48,641 bases of DNA from an uncultured Nitrospira sp. (GTDB lineage: Bacteria; Nitrospirota; Nitrospiria; Nitrospirales; Nitrospiraceae): positions 1 to 48,641 of the forward strand of contig CABVRV010000018.1 in assembly GCA_902500755.1 (NCBI GenBank), written 5' to 3'. The position numbers and the translations under genes are program-made. Under the pieces are notes generated by a model. It searched no databases. It was not told the DNA's origin and saw only the letters and a list, made by a program, of their open reading frames with translations. Shown here one piece after another: positions 25,321 through 32,079 of this stretch. How positions within the stretch are numbered: the first letter of the stretch is position 1; each line of letters begins with the position of its first letter.

Positions 25321-25655
25321 TGCATTGTCCTCCTCAGAAGACGAATGGGCCAGTGAATATTGCTTTTGATCTCAAAAGTGTCTGACGCACCATCACTCGC
25401 GACAGAGTGCACCAACCTCTTTCACCATGTTTGTGTTTCCCTACAGCTGCGGCCTTTTCTGAACACGAGGGAAAGGCCAACGACATGCTCCATACCTCCC
25501 GTTCAGTGCTACTTTGCCGATGTTGTTTGTAATGCATACCTTTGCTGCTGTTTACCCAACGCGATCATTCCTTCGTTCACATCGACGAACGCAATCGTCT
25601 CAAAGACCAGCAAGTCGTATGCCGATGTTTGCCTAAACAACGCTCTGGCGTCTAA
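25321..25655. other. deletion-scar candidate between two cargo modules
   Basis: About 335 bases between the truncated-looking end of the lipase gene and the decayed adapter copy. No coding frame here shows protein character. The lipase loses similarity to its RTX partner just upstream of this point, and the adapter copy lacks its N-terminus just downstream, so a single deletion could explain both. I see no repeat or terminator in it. Confidence 0.35.
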
Positions 25656-27464
25656 TCAGGCGCAACTCAGCAGCGGAAAATCGAGCGGCTCATGATCGCC
25701 TTCGATGGTCGGTTCAGGGGTCGGCGAGTCCGTGGAGATTGCGGAGCCGTCAATCATTCGAATCCCGAACTGCCCGCTCTGAAAGTCTTCATTGACGGTC
25801 AGGATCTGCGTGCCGTTCAACTTCACGACAAGATCGGTACCGGACATCACGTATTTAATCGTGCCATCCGCGCTTTCCCAATCGGTCTGTCCCGATTTCT
25901 TCACGCCGCCGACAAGCATTTGGCCGTTCACGAAGATCGCGCCCTTGGAGTCCGAGTCCTCAATTCTGTCGTTCCCATCCCCTGTGGTGTAGTAATAGCG
26001 GTCGAACCCTTCGCCACCTAGCAGCGTATCCGTCCCAGCGCCACCCGTGAGGCTATCGAACCCCGTGTTCCCCACCAGCAGATCAGCACCCGTACCACCT
26101 GTCAGTGAATCGGCACCGAGACCGCCCAGCATGAAGGCCCCACGGTTCTGGGTGTCGGTTGCATTCATCCCACCTGCCCCTGCCTGGACATACCAGTCGC
26201 GCAGCACAGGGAGGAGGTCTTCAATCCTCTGGCGATCGGCAGCAGAGAAGTTGTTCACAAGATACAAGTGAAAATCGTTGTAGCCCTTGGCCTCATTCAG
26301 CGTCGTGTCCACATCCGCACGATCGACTTGGACACCGCCACCGCCCGTTACTGGCGTAAAGAGTTCCTTGCTCGCGTTCGTGGCATTGGCCGTGTCTTCG
26401 TAATACATTTGCATGGCAAAGGCGATCAGCGCCTTGCTGACCAAATTCGTGGCCGGCGTGGGCCCATCCGTCATCGTCAGTCCACCATCCTGCGCGAGCT
26501 TCCAGAGGTCTTTGGTGAACCACGTCACCATCGCGTTGCCCTGTTCATTCTGCACGAGCCGTTCGAGAAAGTTCTTGTTTGTGGTATTGCCTGTATCTGT
26601 TGAAAATGCGTACAAGTTGCTGTCAAAGATCATTCCCATCAAGTCGGTGAGTTTGGCGGTCACGCCATTCAACGTCTGCCCGGACGGGGCCGCCTGCATG
26701 CTCTGGAGAAACGCGGTCAGTAAAGCTTGCGAGTGCAGATCAAGCCCGGAGACTCCTGGAGCATTGGTCGGAATGTATGATGACTGGCCGATGCGGTCCT
26801 GGGTGTTCCAGGGCACCCCGGACAAGAACTCGCCGGAGACATTGATACTCTTCACCAAACTGGTGTTTGAGATCTCACCAAGTGGCAGCGCCGCACGTAC
26901 ATTGATAAAGTCGGTCAACCCTTGCAACTCTGTTTCGGTAAAATTTTGTCCAAGCAAGTAGGCCTTGAGATTCGCCGCCACATCCGGCGGGATGAGACTC
27001 GCCTCCGCCGAATTGGCAAACGGCGCTTGGTCGAACGTGACGGCCTGCTTGCCAAAGAACACACCCATCAATGCCGCCAACCCGCCGCCCAAACTATGAC
27101 CTGTGAACGTAATAGTGGCATTGGGATTGGCCGCCTGAACTTGCAGGTAGTACTTGGCGGCCTGACGAAGTTGATCAGCGCCAACGCCAGTTGCCAATCC
27201 GATATTCGCCTGATTGTCCGGCCCTGGGGGAAGGAGACCGTCATTAGGATTCGTGCCGGCATAGGAGATGACGATTTCATTACCCTTCTGGAATGCAACA
27301 GCTTCAAAACCATCTGCCCCTGTGAACTCTGGAAAGTTTGGATTGTTTGGAACATGGGCAAATTCAAGCCAGGCTTGCGGACCTTGGAATTGGTTTATAG
27401 CGTTCCGTGTTGTTTGATAGGCTCGTCCTGCCATCAATGCATATTCAACAATTATAGTGGCCAT
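25656..27464 (-). CDS. RTX class 3 lipase, candidate type I cargo
   Basis: 602 residues from the ATG at 27464, chosen because AAGGAG lies seven bases upstream. No signal peptide. The first 250 residues are a class 3 (fungal-type) lipase: TFTGHSLGGGLAALMG with nucleophile Ser124, preceded by NEIVISYAGTNP. It should hydrolyse lipids or phospholipids. Residues 447-486 hold RTX repeats (GGLGADSLTGG, GGAGTDTLLGGEG), then the 85-residue block shared with the giant RTX protein, and a short tail ending EPLDFPLLSCA. The tail is much shorter than in its partner and lacks the usual helical secretion region, so the 3' end may have been lost. The upstream lipoprotein gene is 39 bases away. Confidence 0.85.
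   Translation of the reverse strand: MATIIVEYALMAGRAYQTTRNAINQFQGPQAWLEFAHVPNNPNFPEFTGADGFEAVAFQKGNEIVISYAGTNPNDGLLPPGPDNQANIGLATGVGADQLRQAAKYYLQVQAANPNATITFTGHSLGGGLAALMGVFFGKQAVTFDQAPFANSAEASLIPPDVAANLKAYLLGQNFTETELQGLTDFINVRAALPLGEISNTSLVKSINVSGEFLSGVPWNTQDRIGQSSYIPTNAPGVSGLDLHSQALLTAFLQSMQAAPSGQTLNGVTAKLTDLMGMIFDSNLYAFSTDTGNTTNKNFLERLVQNEQGNAMVTWFTKDLWKLAQDGGLTMTDGPTPATNLVSKALIAFAMQMYYEDTANATNASKELFTPVTGGGGVQVDRADVDTTLNEAKGYNDFHLYLVNNFSAADRQRIEDLLPVLRDWYVQAGAGGMNATDTQNRGAFMLGGLGADSLTGGTGADLLVGNTGFDSLTGGAGTDTLLGGEGFDRYYYTTGDGNDRIEDSDSKGAIFVNGQMLVGGVKKSGQTDWESADGTIKYVMSGTDLVVKLNGTQILTVNEDFQSGQFGIRMIDGSAISTDSPTPEPTIEGDHEPLDFPLLSCA
25759..25829 (-). repeat. 71-base perfect repeat, copy in the lipase gene
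   Basis: Second copy of the 23121-23191 repeat, same orientation, 2.6 kb away. It sits just before the unusual short C-terminus of the lipase. Recombination between the two copies would delete the immunity-like gene and the lysozyme domain and fuse the lipase to the long RTX tail. Confidence 0.85.
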
Positions 27465-27503
27465 TGGTCTTCTCCTTGGGACAATTAGACTTGCGGACAC
27501 GCA

Positions 27504-28268
27504 TTATTTGTTCTTGCCATACGTTCGTTCGAGCCACTCCGATGCTAAAGGCCACCAGTTATAATGAAGAGGCCTTCCATCTATTTCTGGCACAATGAGC
27601 TGGGCCGCCACCGTTGATGGGATTGCGCAACTCGTTTGACTATCCCTGTTCGGTTGCACTTCTTCCCGCAGAATGGTTTTGAATTCCGGCTGCTGATACC
27701 CATCAATTACTCCTTTGATCATGCCTGCCGTGATAAACCGCTTGCCGAATTTCTCGACGACGACACCGGGCATTGAAAAGATCACGTTGGGGGTGGTGAT
27801 TTCTCTCGGTAACTCTTGCAAAGGAACTCGCTTCCACTCGCTCCCTTGGTATTGGAAGATCACGTAGGGCGGATTCGGCCGGCCCCATTTGTTATATGAC
27901 GGACAGCCCATAGGATGGGCCAAGAGGTACGGCACCCCTCGAACGATATCCACTGCCATAGGCAGAAAATTCGCCTGGCCAAGATCGGAGCTGGCGTGAT
28001 CCTCCCATGTGATGGTTTGGTTGTTGCCGGGCACGGTAAACCTCAGCCGCTGGTCTTTGAATGAGGGCTTCTGTCCGACCTCATGCCGCCCACCTCGTTT
28101 GACCATGCGTTCGACGACGATCTTGCTGCCATCATGCAACAGCACTTCTTCCTTCCAACTCTCTCCACCGAACGACAGCGCTCCCGCCCCTGCGCAGGCA
28201 CTCAGCTCAACAAGGACAATCAGGCTGCTTACGTAAAAGAGCCATCGCAACCTTTGTGGGATACTCAT
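27504..28268 (-). CDS. lipoprotein partner of the lipase, candidate immunity
   Basis: 254 residues starting at the ATG at 28268 (AAGGA eight bases upstream; the frame is open 23 codons further, but that extension has no signal-peptide logic). The signal peptide ends in lipobox ELSAC with Cys25, so it is anchored to a membrane and faces the periplasm. Typical blocks: SWKEEVLLHDGSKIVVERMV, RGGRHEVGQKPSF, MGCPSYNKWGRPNPPYVIFQ, EWKRVPLQELP. From memory, proteins with these blocks are common beside type VI secretion lipase effectors, where they are suspected inhibitors. Here it precedes a lipase exported by a type I system. Protection against that lipase is inferred, not shown. Confidence 0.7.
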   Translation of the reverse strand: MSIPQRLRWLFYVSSLIVLVELSACAGAGALSFGGESWKEEVLLHDGSKIVVERMVKRGGRHEVGQKPSFKDQRLRFTVPGNNQTITWEDHASSDLGQANFLPMAVDIVRGVPYLLAHPMGCPSYNKWGRPNPPYVIFQYQGSEWKRVPLQELPREITTPNVIFSMPGVVVEKFGKRFITAGMIKGVIDGYQQPEFKTILREEVQPNRDSQTSCAIPSTVAAQLIVPEIDGRPLHYNWWPLASEWLERTYGKNK

Positions 28269-28296
28269 GCTGCCATCCTTTCTTCCGCTTCTGGGC

Positions 28297-28590
28297 TCAC
28301 CCCTTCGGATTCCCAGACTGTGCCGTTTGCAACACAACTAACACGTGTTGGATCTGCTGCTGCAACCACGCCAATGCATTCACATCCATTGCCACGCGGG
28401 TAACAAGATGTCCGTCCATGCCCTTTGGCGCTGCTTGGCCGTCCTTCGCCGTTTTCGCGATCGCGGCCAGCAGCGCCGGCTCAATGAAGCCGAAATCCAG
28501 ATAGGCGATGCCCTGCGCGATGCCGATATTCGTGTAGTTCGCCGCGTGTGGGTAAGCAGAGGGTTCGCTGGGTTTCAAGCGGACGTTCAA
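28297..28590 (-). CDS. small adapter-like protein B (DUF3467-like layout)
   Basis: About 97 residues, 50-60% identical by eye to the protein at 28856-29188: RLKPSEPSAYPHAANYTNIG, IAYLDFGFIEPALLAAIAKT, GHLVTRVAMDVNALAWLQQQ. The YxN ... LDF ... P ... R-V-x-(D/P) layout resembles DUF3467, a small family of unknown role; that match is tentative. No signal peptide, so cytoplasmic. There is no ATG: the frame begins after a TGA, and the likely start is the TTG at 28590 with AGGA eight bases upstream, so expression may be weak. It ends 28 bases before the lipoprotein gene. It may chaperone or dock the RTX cargo; this is speculation from position. Confidence 0.6.
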   Translation of the reverse strand: MNVRLKPSEPSAYPHAANYTNIGIAQGIAYLDFGFIEPALLAAIAKTAKDGQAAPKGMDGHLVTRVAMDVNALAWLQQQIQHVLVVLQTAQSGNPKG

Positions 28591-28780
28591 CGCTATCGTC
28601 CTATCTTCGATTCACCCACCGGATAACCTTCTTGGATCGGATGCCTAATCGGGGAGAAATCTGGATGGCCGACTTGAATCCACGGCTACGTGCGATCGAC
28701 AATCGTCCCCTGGTGTAAGGACCGTTGACCACACTCTCGACGACGCTCATGTCTCGCGTCCAGGACGCTCTCGCTGAAAC

Positions 28781-28798
28781 GCTTGATTTTAATCAAGC
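28781..28798. promoter_or_regulatory. 18-base perfect palindrome, possible operator
   Basis: GCTTGATTTTAATCAAGC is a perfect palindrome in the 265-base gap between the two small paralogous genes. It has no T-tract, so it is not a typical terminator. Position and symmetry fit a binding site for a dimeric regulator acting on the toxin-immunity genes that follow on the minus strand. The identity of any regulator is unknown. Confidence 0.45.
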
Positions 28799-28855
28799 AC
28801 GTGAACGAGGCCATGGGCTGAATCAACGGATCAACTCGAGCGTCAAGAAAAGATT

Positions 28856-29188
28856 CTACGAATTGGTTTTCAGCATCGACTGCTGCACCGAGCGTATCCT
28901 CATCAGCACCTGCTGGATCTGTTGATGCAGCTGAGCCAGACTGTCTAACGGCAACGCCACACGCGCCACAACGTGACCGTCCAAGCCTTTCGGTGCGGCT
29001 TGGCTATCCTTGGCGGTCTGCGCGATGGCGGCAAGGAGCGCTGGTTCAATGAAGCCAAAATCGAGATAAGCGATACCCTGTGTGACACCGACGTTCGTAT
29101 AATTTGCCACGCGCGGGTGCGCAGAGGATTCGGAGGGTTTCAATCGGACGTTCAACGGAATCGCGGCTGTGTCGTTGGTTTCGCTCAT
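28856..29188 (-). CDS. small adapter-like protein A (DUF3467-like layout)
   Basis: 110 residues with an ATG start and AAGGAG nine bases upstream, so clearly expressed. Blocks: PLNVRLKPSESSAHPRVANY, TNVGVTQGIAYLDFGFIEP, GHVVARVALPLDSLAQLHQQ. Paralogue of the gene at 28297 and of the remnant at 25225. Soluble, no signal peptide, amphipathic C-terminal helix. Unlike the other two copies it is not followed directly by an immunity-cargo pair; a 265-base gap with a palindrome comes first. It may be the survivor of a lost module or the one good copy that serves both cargos. Confidence 0.75.
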   Translation of the reverse strand: MSETNDTAAIPLNVRLKPSESSAHPRVANYTNVGVTQGIAYLDFGFIEPALLAAIAQTAKDSQAAPKGLDGHVVARVALPLDSLAQLHQQIQQVLMRIRSVQQSMLKTNS

Positions 29189-29577
29189 AGGCGCACACTC
29201 CTTCTCGTAGATGTATGGAAGCTGGTCGATTCCCTGTCAAGCGCATTCTCCAACGATGTGGCTTGGAAATCCAGTTTCTGTGAAATCCGGACCAGAGTGA
29301 AAGGAGCTGAAGGATCTCAAGAGAGGAACACGGAACCAGCGGGACAATCACGATAGGGGTCCAGATACGTGAGTGCTCTACTGTCGCCAGGGCAGATCCT
29401 GCAGTTTACCGTTAGCCTCAGGAACGCTGGAAGGATACGATACTCGGGTGAGAGCCGGAGAGAAGCGTACGCGGCCGTTATGAATCGTGAGGGAGGTTCC
29501 GGTTGGGCGATCCTTCGACCGGGCCAACCGGGTAAAGGTTACTGTAGTTTGAAACCAGGTTTCTCGAATTCCGGCTC
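29189..29577. other. gap upstream of the adapter-toxin gene set
   Basis: Some 390 bases with no supported gene. Frames on both strands are open for 100-180 codons but consist of composition-driven sequence without known motifs. The main promoter of the adapter-immunity-toxin genes is expected here, on the minus strand. I could not find a convincing -35/-10 or -24/-12 pair. Confidence 0.35.
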
Positions 29578-29862
29578 TTATTTCCCCTTGTTCATGAGCG
29601 AATCCATCGCCCCACCCATGCCGCCACCCGTCGGCGACAGAGAAGACAGTTTGTCCTTGGTCTGCTTGAGCGTGTTCATATTCTTCTGCAGTTCGTCGAC
29701 ATTTTTCTGCATCTCGACCAACGAGCTCCCGATCTGGGTGACCGAATCCTTGAGCCCAAAGAGACCTTCAGCCGAGGCAATATGCAACGACAACCCTCCC
29801 AATCCGAACCCAATAAGGAATGCGGGAATCGCAAACATCGATATCGAACGTGCGGTGGTCAT
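29578..29862 (-). CDS. small membrane protein with coiled coil
   Basis: 94 residues. AAGGAGGG sits just before the ATG at 29862, which is preferred over an ATG 21 codons upstream. One hydrophobic helix (SMFAIPAFLIGFGLGGLSLH), then a coiled coil of about 45 residues with heptad spacing (LKDSVTQIGSSLVEMQKNVD, ELQKNMNTLKQTKDKLSSL) and a Gly/Met-rich tail (TGGGMGGAMDSLMNKGK). Probably inner-membrane or exported with the coiled coil in the periplasm. No family recognised. It lies between a 58-aa gene and the adapter-toxin set, all on the minus strand, and may belong to the same transcription unit. Confidence 0.7.
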   Translation of the reverse strand: MTTARSISMFAIPAFLIGFGLGGLSLHIASAEGLFGLKDSVTQIGSSLVEMQKNVDELQKNMNTLKQTKDKLSSLSPTGGGMGGAMDSLMNKGK

Positions 29863-29973
29863 CGGGCCCTCCTTGGTTATGTGTGTACGCACGACCGCTT
29901 TGGATTGACTGGTGATACTGAACACTCTGAGCTGGCCTGAACCTGATCCATGATCAGAAGAACGGAGCCATGA

Positions 29974-30150
29974 CTACTTGAGGTAGCGGCCATAGAGAAA
30001 CGCCACGAACTGTTTGGCGCCACGCACACGGTTTTTGACGTTTTCGTCGGTCACACCGGACTGTCGCAGTTGCTGTTCAAACCTGCCCAAGGCATCCTTC
30101 AATTCTCTTCTTATTTCTCTCTCGATGACCTTATCCAACACACTTGGCAT
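29974..30150 (-). CDS. 58-residue protein, unknown
   Basis: A very short gene: MPSVLDKVIEREIRRELKDA, then LGRFEQQLRQSGVTDENVKN and RVRGAKQFVAFLYGRYLK. GGAGGGAG is placed properly before the ATG. Codon use and residue pattern are protein-like: an amphipathic charged helix followed by a basic hydrophobic end. No signal peptide and no membrane segment. Comparable short proteins with an E-x-x-I-R-R-E-L start occur beside secretion genes, but I cannot name a family. It lies 111 bases upstream of the coiled-coil membrane protein on the same strand. Confidence 0.65.
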   Translation of the reverse strand: MPSVLDKVIEREIRRELKDALGRFEQQLRQSGVTDENVKNRVRGAKQFVAFLYGRYLK

Positions 30151-30300
30151 GATCTCCCTCCTCTATCGATGAATAATACGGTCTTGAATGCATGGTTTTT
30201 GATACCAACACCCGGGTGCCGATTTTACAGAACTTTCCGAAGAAAGGCAGCGCCTAAATTCGATCACCCGACTCATCCGAGAGACACGCTCACAGCAAGG

Positions 30301-32079
30301 CTACCCTCGCCTGGCATGAAACAATGTCAGCCCGGATTTCATCCTGGCCTTGGGAAGAATCGTCTTATGCATGAGGAAGGTCGGAAGTGATGAGACGGAT
30401 TGATCCCAGCAGAGTTCCCATCGCTCCGCTACCAACGACTCGCCCAATTCGGCAGGTCCAACGACAAAGACATGACCACCAGGTCGTACCCTCTCCCTCA
30501 ATCTTGCCATCGTCGACATCAAGTTTGCCGGAGAGCCAAACACATCATACGGTAACCAGCAATACCCCAGATCATGCTGGTGCTCACCTGTTCTCGGTTC
30601 GTCGACAGCCGCTACCATTCGAATTCGGCGCAACCAGTCCCACCGTTTCACGGCCGCGCACTGCGTCCAAAGTTGTTGAGCCTGACGTTGCGCGAAGGCA
30701 ACGTGTCGGACATGGACTATGTAGTCGCGTGGCCGATCGAAGAGAATGCAGGTCGCGATCGCGGCATCCCCATTGTCGATGAGCACATGTTCAGCCTGTG
30801 ATCGCAATCTTCCGATTTCACGGTCTTGCTCTCCCAGATCATCCAGATAGTCTGCAACAAAGGGTTGTGCGGCGAGTTCGCCGATCTCTTCGTCGTTCTC
30901 CGGATACAAAGGGACCGCCTCAAACGCCTCGGTAGGACAGATCTCAGGAACCCCCTGCGCGAAGACGGTTCGCCAATCGGCAGGACTCAGTGGAGACTCG
31001 GGAGCCGAAGAGGACGGCAGTTCAATGCCGACGGTTAACGATACGGCAATCCGTTTTTCACGATCCCTGAGGAGTAATCGACTCCCTTCCACACTGAGAC
31101 TGCGGTCCAACGGGAGGACACGGCGACCGCCCAGGTTCATGTACGACAAACCTGCCGCATCATTCTCCAGCGTGGCCTTTTGAACGACTCCACCCTGCAC
31201 AGTCACACAGAGCCCTTGGCCCTCATCAACATACCGCACCGGCGGATCGAGGGCAGGCAGCCATGTCACCACATGGGATTTGGAAGGATTCATGAAATCT
31301 GCGAGCGGATCCCCGCCGGCCGATCCCTGGGGAGTAAAAAAGTTGCTGAACAGGCGAAATGCCGCTTCGGATGGATACGTGGGAATCCCCCGATACCGCA
31401 ATGGCCTTGGGGCGACCTGATCGTTGTTCTGGTCGTCATAGAGCCCCCGAATGAGTTCGAACACCGCAGAGCCCGTCCCGGGCAACAGCGACTTGAACAG
31501 CTCGACCACCGGAAGAAAATCGATCTGGTCCCAATGCATGGCCCCCATGCAAGACATGAAACGCGTTTGTTCGAATCCTCCATCATCGAGAATATACAGC
31601 GCGTCCTTTCGCTGTCGAATGGTCGCCGTCCCTCGAGGATCGATGCTGACGTCTTCATCCCGATAGAACCACCGCACTTCGTCCATGGGGACCCGCAGCG
31701 CCCCAGCCGCCATGGCGCGAAGAGTATCGGGAGTGATCCGCTGCCAATTGGGCTTCGTGGCAAGATTCAACTGCGTCTCATGTACCAATCCAGACGGCTT
31801 AATGCCGACCCACCGGCCCCAATCCAGTCGGACCCTCGCGCGTGTCAGCGAGGTGGTCCCTGCCACCGTCGACTCCCATTCGCACTCATGCAAGGGGTGT
31901 CCTGCCGGATCGGTCGCAAGGAACCGTCGTCCATCAGGTCGATAAAAGACGAGATGCCCGGTCGGAAGAGATTTGACACGGCCGCCGATCTGATCGAAAC
32001 GTTCAGCGAGTGCGCGGGTAGAAGAAAACTGAAGATGACCAGGAGTGTTCAGGGCGACTGCAAGAGCGTCCGAGGGCAT
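30301..32079 (-). CDS. conserved unknown protein, 592 aa, methyltransferase-like tail
   Basis: 592 residues, soluble, no signal peptide. I do not recognise the main body. The last 110 residues look like the second half of a class I SAM-dependent methyltransferase: LGYCWLPYDVFGSPANLMST, then RERVRPGGHVFVVGPAELGE (the usual LRPGG strand-turn) and an ending LTLFHARR. A classical GxGxG SAM-binding loop is not obvious, so binding of SAM is doubtful. Other blocks: WFYRDEDVSIDPRG and SCMGAMHWDQIDFLPVVELF. Its ATG follows the proA stop with no gap (TAAATG), so translation is coupled to proA. A link to proline synthesis is not implied. Confidence 0.7.
   Translation of the reverse strand: MPSDALAVALNTPGHLQFSSTRALAERFDQIGGRVKSLPTGHLVFYRPDGRRFLATDPAGHPLHECEWESTVAGTTSLTRARVRLDWGRWVGIKPSGLVHETQLNLATKPNWQRITPDTLRAMAAGALRVPMDEVRWFYRDEDVSIDPRGTATIRQRKDALYILDDGGFEQTRFMSCMGAMHWDQIDFLPVVELFKSLLPGTGSAVFELIRGLYDDQNNDQVAPRPLRYRGIPTYPSEAAFRLFSNFFTPQGSAGGDPLADFMNPSKSHVVTWLPALDPPVRYVDEGQGLCVTVQGGVVQKATLENDAAGLSYMNLGGRRVLPLDRSLSVEGSRLLLRDREKRIAVSLTVGIELPSSSAPESPLSPADWRTVFAQGVPEICPTEAFEAVPLYPENDEEIGELAAQPFVADYLDDLGEQDREIGRLRSQAEHVLIDNGDAAIATCILFDRPRDYIVHVRHVAFAQRQAQQLWTQCAAVKRWDWLRRIRMVAAVDEPRTGEHQHDLGYCWLPYDVFGSPANLMSTMARLRERVRPGGHVFVVGPAELGESLVAERWELCWDQSVSSLPTFLMHKTILPKARMKSGLTLFHARRG

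Noticed and set aside
28781-28798. Rho-independent terminator between the two small genes
   Set aside because: Perfect palindrome, but AT-rich in the centre, with no GC-rich stem and no following T-run on either strand.
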